A stretch of 44,938 nucleotides of DNA from CAZIHO01 sp964538875 (GTDB lineage: Bacteria > Pseudomonadota > Gammaproteobacteria > Chromatiales > Chromatiaceae): assembly GCA_964538875.1 (NCBI GenBank), contig CAZIHO010000013.1, positions 1-44,938 of the forward strand, given 5' to 3'. The position numbers were made by a program, and so were the translations under genes. Positions 23,969 to 33,369 of this stretch are shown here, one piece after another. The notes beneath the pieces were generated by a model that saw nothing but the letters and a program-made list of their open reading frames with translations, had not been told where the DNA came from and did not search any database. Every line of letters begins with the position of its first letter. The first letter of the stretch is position 1.

Positions 23969-25147
23969 ATGATCGGCGTCACGGTTCTTGGTTCCACCGG
24001 TTCCATCGGCGTGTCCACCTTGGATGTGTTGTCCCGGCATCCGTCCCGCTTTCAGGTGGTGGCCCTGACCGCCCACCGGGACCTGGAGCAACTGGAGGCC
24101 CAATGCCGGCGCTTTCGTCCCCGCCTGGCGGTCATGGCGGACCCGGACGCCGCCCGCGCGCTGGAGGATCGGCTGGCGGCTGATCGTCTAGATATCCAGG
24201 TGCTGGCGGGGGTAGAGGGTTTGACGGAGGCCGCCAGCCGGGCGGACGTGGATTATGTCATGGCCGCCATCGTTGGCGCCGCCGGCCTGCTGCCGACCCT
24301 GGCGGCGGCGCGGGCTGGAAAACGGGTGTTGCTGGCCAACAAGGAAGCCCTGGTCATGGCCGGTTCCCTGTTCATGGACACGGCCCGTCGCGCCGGCGCC
24401 ACCCTGTTGCCCATCGATAGCGAGCACAATGCGCTCTTTCAATGTCTGCCGGCGGATTTCAACCGGGGGCTGGAGCCAGTAGGCGTCAACCGCATCATCC
24501 TGACCGCCTCCGGCGGGCCGTTTCGGGATACGCCCCTGGACCAGTTGGCGGACGTGACCCCGGAGCAGGCCTGCGCCCATCCCAACTGGGAAATGGGGCG
24601 CAAAATCTCGGTCGATTCCGCGACCATGATGAACAAGGGATTGGAGGTCATCGAGGCCTGTTGGCTATTCGGCGCCCGGCCGGATCAGGTGGAAGTGCTG
24701 ATCCATCCCCAGAGCCTGATTCATTCCCTGGTCCAGTACCGGGACGGTTCCCTGCTGGCACAACTGGGTAACCCGGACATGCGCACGCCCATCGCCCACG
24801 CCCTCGCCTGGCCGGAGCGGATGTCGTCCGGGGTGGTGGACCTGGATTTGGCCCAGGTCGCCAAGCTGGAATTCAGCTTGCCGGATACCCGGCGGTTTCC
24901 CTGCCTGGACCTGGCCTATGCCGCCCTGAACGCGGGGGGAACTGCCCCGGCCATCCTCAACGCCGCCAATGAGGTGGCGGTAAGCGCCTTTTTGGACGGC
25001 CGCATCCGCTTCAGCCAAATCGCTCCGGTGGTGGCCACTACCCTTGACCGAATGTCCCCTCGGGCGGTGGAGGACTTGGATCTGCTGCTGGCAACCGACC
25101 AGGCTGCCCGGACCATCGCGGAACAAGCATTGCGCTCTTGCGTCTAA
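23969..25147 (+). CDS. dxr: 1-deoxy-D-xylulose 5-phosphate reductoisomerase
   Basis: Makes 2-C-methyl-D-erythritol 4-phosphate with NADPH, the committed step of the MEP isoprenoid pathway. The 392-residue product has the NADPH loop LGSTGSIG near residues 7-14, LANKEALVMAG, the metal/substrate region PIDSEHNALFQ, SGGPFRDT, and MGRKISVDSATMMNKGLE. It sits 4 bp after cdsA and supplies the precursor for UppS encoded upstream. Confidence 0.97.
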   Translation: MIGVTVLGSTGSIGVSTLDVLSRHPSRFQVVALTAHRDLEQLEAQCRRFRPRLAVMADPDAARALEDRLAADRLDIQVLAGVEGLTEAASRADVDYVMAAIVGAAGLLPTLAAARAGKRVLLANKEALVMAGSLFMDTARRAGATLLPIDSEHNALFQCLPADFNRGLEPVGVNRIILTASGGPFRDTPLDQLADVTPEQACAHPNWEMGRKISVDSATMMNKGLEVIEACWLFGARPDQVEVLIHPQSLIHSLVQYRDGSLLAQLGNPDMRTPIAHALAWPERMSSGVVDLDLAQVAKLEFSLPDTRRFPCLDLAYAALNAGGTAPAILNAANEVAVSAFLDGRIRFSQIAPVVATTLDRMSPRAVEDLDLLLATDQAARTIAEQALRSCV

Positions 25148-25172
25148 CCATCGTTACCCCATCTCGGCCTAA

Positions 25173-25228
25173 CACCCGGCAAGCCAACTCTCCGGGTGCC
25201 AGCGGCGCGTCCTACCCAGTCGCTGGGT
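25173..25228 (+). other. two consecutive hairpins between dxr and rseP
   Basis: CACCCGG (25173-25179) pairs with CCGGGTG (25192-25198); a second helix, ACCCAG-TCG-CTGGGT, spans 25214-25228. Both lie in the 117-bp dxr-rseP gap, where the next bases are TAAACTG rather than a T-run. A weak attenuator or RNA processing structure is possible. Confidence 0.4.
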
Positions 25229-25264
25229 TAAACTGACTCAACCGGTGTTTGTGCGGAAAGCCCC

Positions 25265-26635
25265 ATGGATTCACTTCCTCTGACCCTTGCCTCGTTCTTG
25301 ATCGCCTTGGCGATCCTCATCAGCGTCCATGAATGGGGGCATTTCTGGGTGGCCCGGCGCCTGGGTGTGAAGGTGCTGCGGTTCTCCATCGGCTTCGGAC
25401 GCCCCCTGTGGAGCCGGGTGGGACCTAAAAGCGGCACCGAATACGTATTGGCAGCGATCCCCCTTGGCGGCTACGTGAAAATGCTGGACGAACGGGAGGA
25501 GCCGGTGGCGGAGCACCTGTTGCCCCAGGCGTTCAATCGCCAGCCCCTGTGGAAGCGCTCCCTGATCGTGGTGGCGGGCCCCCTGGCCAATCTGATCTTC
25601 GCCGTAATTGCCTTCTGGTGGGTATTTGTCACCGGCGACGTGGGCAGTCGCGCCCTAGTGGGGTCGGTGTCGGCCGGTTCGGTGGCGGACCAGGCCGGCT
25701 TTCGGCCAGGAGACGAAATCCTGGCGGTGGGCAATCGCGCTACCCCCAGCATGGAAATGGTGGTGTTTGCCTTACTGGCCGAGTCCCTGGACGGCCGGGA
25801 AGTGGCAGTTCGGGTGCGGGACGCCAAGGAAACTGAACTGACCCGCTGGCTGGACGGGGAAACCTTGGGCCGCCTGTCCGGCGACGCCAATCTGCTCAAG
25901 CAGGTCGGCTTGACGCCGGCCCGGGCGTCATTGACCCAGGTACCGCCGGTGATCGGGCAGGTGCTGCGGGGTAAGCCGGCGGAAGCGGCGGGTTTGCAGG
26001 CCGGTGACCGCATCGATGGCGCGGATGGCAAGCGCCTCTCGAGTTGGCAGGACGTCATTGAGCATGTTTCCAGCCGCCCCGAACAAACCATCGAATTGGA
26101 CATCAACCGGGGCGGTCAGAGCCTGCGGATTGCCGTGGTGCCACGCGGGGAGGGCGGGCCGCCTCCGGTGGGCAAGATCGGCGCCGCGCCCCTGATCCCC
26201 GCCAACCTCGGGGAGGAATATCGGGCCGAGGTGCGCCTGGGTCCCCTCGATGGCCTGGTGGCGGCCCTGGACCAGACCCAGGACTTGTCGCTGGTGACCT
26301 TGCGGGTGCTGGGGCGCCTGTTGATTGGCCGGGCGTCCATCGACAATTTGGGGGGGCCCATTTCTATCGCCGAATCCGCCGGCAAGTCAGCCAGCCATGG
26401 CGTCAGTGCCTTCATCAAATTCCTAGCCGTGGTCAGTATCAGCTTGGGCGTGCTCAATCTATTGCCTATTCCCGTGTTGGACGGGGGACACCTGTTGTTC
26501 TTTTTGGTGGAGGCGGTCAAGGGATCGCCCCCATCGGAACAGGTTCTCATGCACAGCCAACGAGTGGGTATGGCGGTATTGCTGACCCTCATGTTGCTGG
26601 CGTTTTACGTCGATATAACCCGATGGCTGGGATAG
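25265..26635 (+). CDS. rseP: site-2 membrane metalloprotease RseP
   Basis: RseP performs intramembrane cleavage of the anti-sigma factor RseA in the sigma-E envelope stress response and cleaves leftover signal peptides. The 456-residue product has the zinc motif HEWGH at 22-26 in the first helix, two periplasmic PDZ domains (first about 130-200, second about 225-300, with GLQAGDRIDG), and the LDG motif PIPVLDGGHLL with D406 in the third membrane helix. ATG at 25265. Confidence 0.97.
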   Translation: MDSLPLTLASFLIALAILISVHEWGHFWVARRLGVKVLRFSIGFGRPLWSRVGPKSGTEYVLAAIPLGGYVKMLDEREEPVAEHLLPQAFNRQPLWKRSLIVVAGPLANLIFAVIAFWWVFVTGDVGSRALVGSVSAGSVADQAGFRPGDEILAVGNRATPSMEMVVFALLAESLDGREVAVRVRDAKETELTRWLDGETLGRLSGDANLLKQVGLTPARASLTQVPPVIGQVLRGKPAEAAGLQAGDRIDGADGKRLSSWQDVIEHVSSRPEQTIELDINRGGQSLRIAVVPRGEGGPPPVGKIGAAPLIPANLGEEYRAEVRLGPLDGLVAALDQTQDLSLVTLRVLGRLLIGRASIDNLGGPISIAESAGKSASHGVSAFIKFLAVVSISLGVLNLLPIPVLDGGHLLFFLVEAVKGSPPSEQVLMHSQRVGMAVLLTLMLLAFYVDITRWLG

Positions 26636-26720
26636 TTTGGATCGATCTCTTATACTAGGTTGCTATCGCTCGGCTTGCGCGCCAGCGTTTTGATAAACCT
26701 GTAGGCCCTAGTAGGAAGCC

Positions 26721-29039
26721 ATGGTATCAAGAACAAAGATTTTCTCTGTTATCGGGGCCTGGATGCTGCTGACCTCCCTAACCTGGGCGGCGGGATTTGA
26801 AATTCGAGACATCCGTGTGGATGGCCTGCAACGGATTTCGGCCGGTACCCTGTTCAACTATCTTCCGGTCAAGGTTGGCGATAAATTGGGCGCCGACGAC
26901 CCTCCGAAAATCGTGCGCGCCCTCTATAAAACGGGCTTCTTCACGGATGTCCAGGTTCAACAGGAAGGGAACGTCCTGGTCATCCAAGTTCAGGAACGGC
27001 CCGCTATCGGTAGTGTCGAAATCACCGGTAATAAGGAAATCTCCACCGAGGATTTGAATAAGGCCCTCAAGGACATCGGCATGGCGGAGGGGCGGGTTTT
27101 CAATCGCTCGATCCTGGACAAGATTGAGCAGGAATTGCGCCGCCAATATCTGGCCCGGGGTAAGTACGCCATGGAGTTGACCTCCACCGTGTCGCCCCTG
27201 GAGCGGAATCGCGTCGGCATCAAGATCGACATTTCTGAGGGTGTTGCGGCGCGCATCAAGCAAATCAATATCATCGGCGCGTCCGCCTTTGACAAGGACG
27301 ATCTGCTGGACAACTTCCAGTTGGGCACCGGCGGCTGGCTTTCCGCATTCACTAAGAATGATCAGTATTCCAAGCAAAAGCTATCCGCCGACTTGGAAAC
27401 GCTCCGCTCCTACTATCTGGACCGGGGCTATGTCAATTTCGAGATCGAATCCACCCAGGTATCCATCACGCCAGATAAGAAGGACATCTTCATCACGGTG
27501 GTCATCAAGGAAGGGGAGGTCTACACCCTCAACGACATCAAATTGGCTGGCGACTTGGTGGTGCCTAAAGAAGACCTTTTCTCCATGGTGCATTTGCGCC
27601 GGGGCGACGTGTTCTCGCGCAAGGCGGTGACGGAAAGCGCGGAGCGCATTGGCATGGCGCTGGGTAACCAGGGCTACGCCTTCGCCAATATTAATAGCAT
27701 TCCAGATATCGACAAGGAAAACAAACAGGTCGGCATCACCTTCTTCGTGGATCCAGGTAAGCGCGTGTATGTGCGGCGGGTGGAAATCAAGGGCAACACC
27801 CGCACCCGCGACGAAGTGTTGCGCCGGGAAATGCGCCAGTTGGAGTCTGCCTGGTTCTCCACGGATCTCATCAAGCGCTCACGGGAGCGCTTGCAGCGGC
27901 TGGGCTTCTTCGATGAGGTCAACATCGAGACGCCAGCGGTGGCCGGGTCTGCGGACGAAGTGGATGTGAAGGTGTCGGTGAAGGAGAAGCCAGCGGGCAA
28001 CTTCCTGGCCGGTGTCGGCTATTCCCAGTCGGAAGGCGTGTTGTTCAGCACCTCCATTACCCAAAACAATTTCCTGGGTACCGGCAAACGGGTATCCCTG
28101 GCCTTCAATACCTCCAGTTCCAACACCATCTATCGGGTGGGCTATACCAATCCTTATTACACCATTGATGGCATCAGCCGGGGATTTAATCTCAGCTATC
28201 AGCGCACCGATTATTCGGAGCTGAACAGCATCGACTACCTCACCGACGTGGGTAATGCCAGCGTCAACTTTGGCTTGCCGATCACGGATACCAGCCGGGT
28301 CGGCCTGGAGTTCGGCTATGTGTTTACCAAGCTGCGACCCCAGGAATCCGTGGTGGCCAAGGATTTCGTGGATGCCAATGGCGACATCTTCAATGATCTG
28401 CGCATTACCCTGGATTGGAAGCGCGATAGCCGGGATTCCGCGACCCTGCCGACCTATGGCGGCCAGCAAACGGCGTCCATGACCGTGTCCTCCCCATTGG
28501 GGCTGGGTGATCTGGCGTTTTACCGCTTGAACTATCGTCATCAACAATATTTCCCTCTGGGTGGGAAATTCGTCCTCTTGATGGGCGCCAACCTGGGCTA
28601 TGGCAATGGGTTGGGGGATCAGGATGAGTTGCCCTTCTTTGAAAACTTCTTTGCGGGTGGTTCGAAAACCGTGCGCGGCTTCAAGGACAATACCCTAGGT
28701 CCTCGGGAGACCAGTGATCCCGAATCGGATCCCATCGGCGGTAATCTCAAGTTGGTCGGCAACCTGGAACTCATTTTCCCGCCCCTATTGAGTGGTCAGT
28801 TTGAAAAGACCACCCGCTTCAGCGCCTTCGTGGACGCCGGCAACGTCTGGGCGACCGAGGGTGATACCAGCAGGGAGTCGGTCGGCTTCGACTGGGCGGA
28901 TCTACGCTATTCCGCCGGCGTGGCGGCTACCTGGATCTCGCCCCTGGGCTCCCTCACCGTGAGTCTGGCCCAACCAATCAACCAGAAGGAAGGGGACGAG
29001 GATGAGATCTTCCAGTTTAGCCTGGGAACTCAATTCTAG
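26721..29039 (+). CDS. bamA: outer membrane protein assembly factor BamA
   Basis: Central subunit of the BAM complex that inserts outer-membrane beta-barrels. The 772-residue product has a signal peptide (cleavage near TWAA), five POTRA repeats over about residues 25-420, and a C-terminal barrel starting near FLAGVGYSQSEG. The lid-loop motif VRGF lies at 651-654, and the last residue is F (FSLGTQF), the beta-signal recognised by BAM. It sits 85 bp after rseP, which has a TATACT near 26652 but no convincing -35. Confidence 0.97.
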   Translation: MVSRTKIFSVIGAWMLLTSLTWAAGFEIRDIRVDGLQRISAGTLFNYLPVKVGDKLGADDPPKIVRALYKTGFFTDVQVQQEGNVLVIQVQERPAIGSVEITGNKEISTEDLNKALKDIGMAEGRVFNRSILDKIEQELRRQYLARGKYAMELTSTVSPLERNRVGIKIDISEGVAARIKQINIIGASAFDKDDLLDNFQLGTGGWLSAFTKNDQYSKQKLSADLETLRSYYLDRGYVNFEIESTQVSITPDKKDIFITVVIKEGEVYTLNDIKLAGDLVVPKEDLFSMVHLRRGDVFSRKAVTESAERIGMALGNQGYAFANINSIPDIDKENKQVGITFFVDPGKRVYVRRVEIKGNTRTRDEVLRREMRQLESAWFSTDLIKRSRERLQRLGFFDEVNIETPAVAGSADEVDVKVSVKEKPAGNFLAGVGYSQSEGVLFSTSITQNNFLGTGKRVSLAFNTSSSNTIYRVGYTNPYYTIDGISRGFNLSYQRTDYSELNSIDYLTDVGNASVNFGLPITDTSRVGLEFGYVFTKLRPQESVVAKDFVDANGDIFNDLRITLDWKRDSRDSATLPTYGGQQTASMTVSSPLGLGDLAFYRLNYRHQQYFPLGGKFVLLMGANLGYGNGLGDQDELPFFENFFAGGSKTVRGFKDNTLGPRETSDPESDPIGGNLKLVGNLELIFPPLLSGQFEKTTRFSAFVDAGNVWATEGDTSRESVGFDWADLRYSAGVAATWISPLGSLTVSLAQPINQKEGDEDEIFQFSLGTQF

Positions 29040-29167
29040 GTTGGCGTCGCCTCCAGGTTGCTCCCTGGCCGGTCCTCCACCAGACGGGATTCCGGTGGCA
29101 GGCCCTCTGTCCGGCCTGGGGTGATTTTCTGGTCCGGTTGGATTCCAACCAAAAAAGGAGAAAAATC

Positions 29168-29683
29168 GTGAAAGAGATTCTTCTTGGCGGGATCCTATTG
29201 ATGGGATGGGTCGTTCCAGGCGCTGGGCTGGCCCAGACCAAGGTCGGTTATCTCGACCTGATCCGGGTCGCAGAAGAATCTCCCCAGTACGCGGCGGCCA
29301 GCAAGGGTCTCCAGCAGGACTTGGCGCGACGCGAGGGCGACCTGCGTGGCAAGGCCGATCAAGTGAAGAAGTTGGAGGAGCGGTTGCTGGGCCGGGAAAC
29401 CAGCGGCATGAGCGAATCCGAAGCCAAGAAATTAGAGCGGGAAATTTCCCAAAAGCGTCGCGAGCTCAAGAACTCCCAGGATGAATACCGGGAAGAAATC
29501 TCGCTACGCAAGAATGAGGAACGGGGCAAGCTGATGCGCCAAGTGGATGAGGTGGTCAAGGAACTGGGCAAGGAAGAAGGCTTTGACCTGATCATCACGG
29601 ATGGCGTGGCCTATCACAGCGGTCAGGTGGATATTTCCGAAAAGGTCCTCACGCGCTTGAAGAATAAATTCGGCGCCCGTTAG
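29168..29683 (+). CDS. skp: OmpH/Skp family periplasmic chaperone
   Basis: Skp is a trimeric, jellyfish-shaped chaperone that carries unfolded outer-membrane proteins across the periplasm. The 171-residue product has a signal peptide (KEILLGGILLMGWVVPGAGLA, cleavage near LAQ), the TKVGYLDLIRV strand, and long Glu/Lys/Arg-rich coiled-coil helices about residues 50-140. The start is GTG at 29168, with AAAGGAG at 29154-29160 seven bases upstream; the longer TTG frame from 29138 would run through that ribosome-binding site. Note that the name ompH is also used. Confidence 0.93.
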   Translation: MKEILLGGILLMGWVVPGAGLAQTKVGYLDLIRVAEESPQYAAASKGLQQDLARREGDLRGKADQVKKLEERLLGRETSGMSESEAKKLEREISQKRRELKNSQDEYREEISLRKNEERGKLMRQVDEVVKELGKEEGFDLIITDGVAYHSGQVDISEKVLTRLKNKFGAR

Positions 29684-29687
29684 CTCT

Positions 29688-30758
29688 ATGGTCGCCAATG
29701 TCTCCTTCACCCTTGGGGAATTGGCCGCTCGTCTGGCGGTGCAATTGCGGGGGGAAGCGGGTCGCACCATCCGGCGGGTGGCGACCTTGGAAGAGGGGGG
29801 GCCAGACGCGCTGACCTTCTTCGCCAATCCCAAATATCGCAGCCAGTTGGCGAATACCCAGGCTGGCGCCGTGGTGCTCAGCCCAGAATCCGTGCCTGAC
29901 TGCCCGAGCGGCGTGGCGGCCTTGGTGTGCCGGGAACCTTATTTAGTGTTTGCCAAGGCGGCACGCCTATTTCACCCGGACCCCCAGGTACGGGGGGGCA
30001 TCCATGCCAGCGCGGTGGTGGCACCGGATGCGCGTATCGATCCAAGCGCCTGGATCGGCCCCGGCGCAGTGGTTGAATCCGGGGCTAGTATCGAGGCGCG
30101 CGTGTTCGTGGGTCCGGCCTGCGTGATCGGTGCGGATTGTCAGATTGGGGAGGATAGCCGCCTGCTGGCCCGGGTAACCCTATGCCATGGCACCCAGGTC
30201 GGTAAGCGCGTTCTGCTCCATCCGGGCGCGGTGGTGGGTAGCGACGGGTTTGGATTCGCCCGGGACGGGGACCGCTGGTTGCGGATTCCCCAGATCGGCC
30301 GGGTTCGGATTGGCGATGATGCTGAAGTGGGTGCCAACACCACCATCGACCGGGGCGCCCTCGGCGACACGGTGATTGAGGCCGGCGTAATCATCGATAA
30401 CCAGGTCCAGATCGGCCATAACGTGCGTATCGGCGCCGGTACTGCGGTGGTGGCCTGTACTGGGATTTCGGGTTCCACCCGCGTCGGCCGTCATTGCACC
30501 ATTGGCGGTGACGTGGGCATCGCGGGACATCTGGAAATCGGCGACCAGGTGCATCTGGCTGCCGGCGCCAAGGTGACCCGTTCCCTGCCGGGACCAGGAA
30601 ACTACGGCGGCGTGTTGCCGGTGGATCTGGATCCCCTATGGCGGCGCAACGTGGCGCGCCTGCGCCATCTAGACGAGTTGGCGAAACGTTTGGTTCGGCT
30701 GGAGCGACGCTTGGCGGTCCAGGAACCGGACAGTAAGGACCCACGGCCAACGGATTGA
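29688..30758 (+). CDS. lpxD: UDP-3-O-(3-hydroxyacyl)glucosamine N-acyltransferase
   Basis: Third step of lipid A synthesis: adds the second hydroxyacyl chain to UDP-3-O-acyl-glucosamine. The 356-residue product has the N-terminal uridine-binding domain (TFFANPKYRSQL near 43-54) and a left-handed beta helix made of hexapeptide repeats from about residue 105, with the catalytic H244 in IGHNVRIG. It lies 4 bp after skp. Confidence 0.96.
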   Translation: MVANVSFTLGELAARLAVQLRGEAGRTIRRVATLEEGGPDALTFFANPKYRSQLANTQAGAVVLSPESVPDCPSGVAALVCREPYLVFAKAARLFHPDPQVRGGIHASAVVAPDARIDPSAWIGPGAVVESGASIEARVFVGPACVIGADCQIGEDSRLLARVTLCHGTQVGKRVLLHPGAVVGSDGFGFARDGDRWLRIPQIGRVRIGDDAEVGANTTIDRGALGDTVIEAGVIIDNQVQIGHNVRIGAGTAVVACTGISGSTRVGRHCTIGGDVGIAGHLEIGDQVHLAAGAKVTRSLPGPGNYGGVLPVDLDPLWRRNVARLRHLDELAKRLVRLERRLAVQEPDSKDPRPTD

Positions 30759-30873
30759 TGGTTGGGGGGCAGTGGGCGGAGCGGGAAGCCATGCCGAGCG
30801 GGTGGAGGGTGACTCCAGCCTGATGGTTTTGAAGTGACGGGCGGCGCAAGCCCCCTGAAATCCGGAGATTGAC

Positions 30874-31317
30874 TTGAGCACCATGGATATTCGCAAGATC
30901 TTGAGCTTGTTGCCCCATCGCTATCCCTTCCTGTTGGTGGATAAGGTGGTCGAGTTCGAGGCCAACAAACGCATCTTGGCTCTGAAAAATGTGAGTTACA
31001 ACGAGCCCTATTTTTCAGGTCATTTCCCGTCGCGTCCGGTCATGCCCGGTGTCCTGATCGTGGAGGCCCTGGCCCAGGCCACGGGCCTGCTGGCCATGGA
31101 ATCCCGCCCGGACCTGGTAGGGTCCAAGGCCCTTTACTATTTTGTAGGTATTGACCGGGCTAGGTTCAAGCATCCTGTGGAACCGGGCGATCAACTTCAC
31201 TTGGAAGTATTCCTAAAAGCCGTCAAGCGAGGCATTTGGATGTTTTCCGCCGAGGCGCGGGTGGACGGTAAGGTGGCGGCTACCGCCGAGATCATGTGTA
31301 CCGCTCGGGAATATTGA
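30874..31317 (+). CDS. fabZ: (3R)-hydroxyacyl-ACP dehydratase
   Basis: Dehydrates 3-hydroxyacyl-ACP in fatty-acid elongation and competes with LpxA for the 3-hydroxyacyl pool. The 147-residue product has LLPHRYPFLLVDKV, the catalytic H50 in GHFPSRPVMPG and E64 in VEALAQATG. The start is taken as TTG at 30874, six bases after GGAG (30864-30867); an ATG at 30883 is also possible but its spacing from that motif is 15 nt. The TTG start also places the catalytic residues close to their numbers in E. coli FabZ. Confidence 0.95.
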   Translation: MSTMDIRKILSLLPHRYPFLLVDKVVEFEANKRILALKNVSYNEPYFSGHFPSRPVMPGVLIVEALAQATGLLAMESRPDLVGSKALYYFVGIDRARFKHPVEPGDQLHLEVFLKAVKRGIWMFSAEARVDGKVAATAEIMCTAREY

Positions 31318-32090
31318 CTTTGATTCATCCCACCGCTCTGATAGATCCGGGTGCCGACTTGGACCCGGAGGTAGAGGTCGGTCCCTACAGCATCATCGGA
31401 GCTGGGGTTCGCATCGGCGGCGGGACCCGGGTGGGACCCCATGTGGTCATCAACGGGCCAACCAGCATCGGACGGAACAATCAAATTTTCCAGTTCGCGT
31501 CCGTGGGTGAGGCTCCCCAGGACAAAAAGTATCGGGGCGAGGCGACCCGCCTGGAAATTGGCGATGACAATGTCATTCGAGAGTTTGCCACCGTCCATCG
31601 CGGCACGGCCCAGGATGCTCTGGTCACCCGCATCGGTAACGACAATCTGTTGATGGCCTATACCCACGTGGCCCACGATTGCCAAATTGGCAATCACGTC
31701 ATCTTGGCCAACGCCGCGTCCCTCGGTGGCCACGTGCGCGTGCAGGATTGGGCCATTCTCGGCGGCTTCACCATCGTGCATCAATTTTGTCAAATCGGCG
31801 CCCACAGTTTCTGTGCCATGGGTTCGGTATTGACCAAGGACGTGCCGCCCTACGTCACCGTCAGCGGCCATCCCGCCAAGCCCTATGGGATCAACGCGGA
31901 AGGGCTGCGGCGCCGGGAATTCTCGGACCAGAGTATTCAGCATATTCGGCGCGGTTATAAATTACTCTACAAATCTGCCCTCAAGCTGGAGGAAGCGGTG
32001 GTCGCCATCCGGGAATTGGGCCGCAATCATCCCGAAGTGGAAATCCTCGCCGCCTTTGTCACCGGCAGCGCCCGCAGCATTATTCGTTGA
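31314..32090 (+). CDS. lpxA: UDP-N-acetylglucosamine acyltransferase
   Basis: First step of lipid A synthesis: transfers a 3-hydroxyacyl chain to UDP-GlcNAc. The 258-residue product is a left-handed beta helix with hexapeptide repeats, has the catalytic His at H121 in HVAHDCQIG, and the C-terminal helical domain RRGYKLLYKSALKLEE. The start is not certain: TTG at 31314 (overlapping the fabZ TGA) or TTG at 31320 (MIHPTAL) are likelier than the GTG at 31296 that lies within fabZ. Confidence 0.94.
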   Translation: MTLIHPTALIDPGADLDPEVEVGPYSIIGAGVRIGGGTRVGPHVVINGPTSIGRNNQIFQFASVGEAPQDKKYRGEATRLEIGDDNVIREFATVHRGTAQDALVTRIGNDNLLMAYTHVAHDCQIGNHVILANAASLGGHVRVQDWAILGGFTIVHQFCQIGAHSFCAMGSVLTKDVPPYVTVSGHPAKPYGINAEGLRRREFSDQSIQHIRRGYKLLYKSALKLEEAVVAIRELGRNHPEVEILAAFVTGSARSIIR

Positions 32091-32098
32091 ACCCCGGC

Positions 32099-32215
32099 AT
32101 GAACAGACGCCCGACAGGGGCAGCGGCTCGGCGTCTTGCGGTTACCGTCATCTTGGCCGGCCCGATGGCCCTCCGGGGTTGGCTGATTCTCAGCAGTGGC
32201 AAGGACCGGGGCTGA
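32099..32215 (+). CDS. possible 38-residue small ORF before lpxB
   Basis: An ATG at 32099 opens a frame of 38 codons whose TGA shares its last base with the lpxB ATG (TGATG), the same junction as used by real genes elsewhere in this window. The peptide begins MNRRPTGAAARRL and has a short hydrophobic segment VTVILAGPMALRGWLIL. It may be a translation-coupled leader peptide or simply an open frame in the 124-bp lpxA-lpxB gap. No family is recognised. Confidence 0.25.
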   Translation: MNRRPTGAAARRLAVTVILAGPMALRGWLILSSGKDRG

Positions 32216-33369
32216 TGTTGCGGGTGGGCATCGTGGCCAATGAGATTTCCGGGGACCGGTTGGGTGCGGGCCTGATTCAGGCGTTGCGCGTCCGCTGTCC
32301 GGATGCCGAGTTCGAGGGGGTGGCGGGAGAACAGATGGCCGCCCAAGGCTGCCGCAGTCTGGTGCCCCTGGAACAATTATCGGTCATGGGGTTGGTGGAG
32401 ATTTTGGGCCATCTGCCCCGCTTGCTAGGAATCCGACGGCGCCTGTTCCGGCACTTTCGGGACAACCCGCCAGATCTATTCATCGGCGTAGACGCGCCAG
32501 ATTTTAATTTGGGGTTGGCGCGGCGTCTGCGCCGGACGGGGATCAAGACCGTCCAGTATGTGAGTCCCACCGTTTGGGCCTGGCGGGCGGGGCGGATCAA
32601 GACCCTGCGGCAATCCGTGGATTTGGTATTAAGTATTTTTCCGTTTGAACAGCCGATTTTAGAATCCGGCGGGGTGCCAGTGCGCTACGTGGGGCATCCC
32701 CTGCTGGAGCAGATTCCGCCCCAGGTGGACCAGGCTGCGGCACACCGGGCGCTGGGATTGGCGCCCCACGGTGTCTTGATCGCCCTGCTGCCTGGGAGTC
32801 GTATCAGCGAGATCCAGGGGCTGGCGGCAGATTTTCTCGGTGCCGCCCGCTGGTGCCGCGAGCGACGGCCGGATCTGGCGTTCGTGACGCCCTTGGCGTC
32901 GGCGCCGCTGCGGGCCTGCTTTGATGAGATCCGCGAGCGGGTTGCGCCGGATCTGCCCCTGCGATTGGTGGATGGCGCCAGTCATCAGGTATTGGCGGCG
33001 GCGGATCTCGTATTGACCGCGTCCGGCACCGCGACCCTGGAGGCCCTGTTGCATGGCCGTCCCATGGTGGTGGGCTATCGGCTACATCCCCTAAGCTACT
33101 TTCTGGCCAAGCACCTGGGGTTGGTCAAGGTGCCCCACGTGGCCATGGCCAACCTGTTGGCCGGCGAGGAACTGGCGCCGGAATTGATCCAGCATGCCTG
33201 TAATCCAGAAGCCCTGGGCCGCGCCCTAATGGGACTGCTGGAAGATCCGGGCCGGCAAGAGGAAATTCGCGCCGCCTATGCCCGCATCCAAGCCGAAATG
33301 CGCCGGGCCGGCACCAGTGGGGCGGCGGAAGCAGTGCTTCAATTATTGGGGAAGCCGGCCGATGACTGA
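32215..33369 (+). CDS. lpxB: lipid A disaccharide synthase
   Basis: Condenses UDP-2,3-diacylglucosamine with lipid X, forming the beta-1,6 disaccharide backbone. The 384-residue product has the family opening VGIVANEISGDRLGAGL, GVDAPDFNLGLAR and the glycosyltransferase family 19 motifs YVSPTVWAWR, LLPGSRISEI and ASGTATLEALLHGRPMVVGY. The start at 32215 is chosen by the family N-terminus; the longer frame to 31885 is a shadow of lpxA. Confidence 0.96.
   Translation: MLRVGIVANEISGDRLGAGLIQALRVRCPDAEFEGVAGEQMAAQGCRSLVPLEQLSVMGLVEILGHLPRLLGIRRRLFRHFRDNPPDLFIGVDAPDFNLGLARRLRRTGIKTVQYVSPTVWAWRAGRIKTLRQSVDLVLSIFPFEQPILESGGVPVRYVGHPLLEQIPPQVDQAAAHRALGLAPHGVLIALLPGSRISEIQGLAADFLGAARWCRERRPDLAFVTPLASAPLRACFDEIRERVAPDLPLRLVDGASHQVLAAADLVLTASGTATLEALLHGRPMVVGYRLHPLSYFLAKHLGLVKVPHVAMANLLAGEELAPELIQHACNPEALGRALMGLLEDPGRQEEIRAAYARIQAEMRRAGTSGAAEAVLQLLGKPADD

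Noticed and set aside
26636..26720. Sigma-E promoter before bamA
   Set aside because: Expected for this gene by knowledge of E. coli, but no GAACTT-N16-TCTGA-like match is visible.
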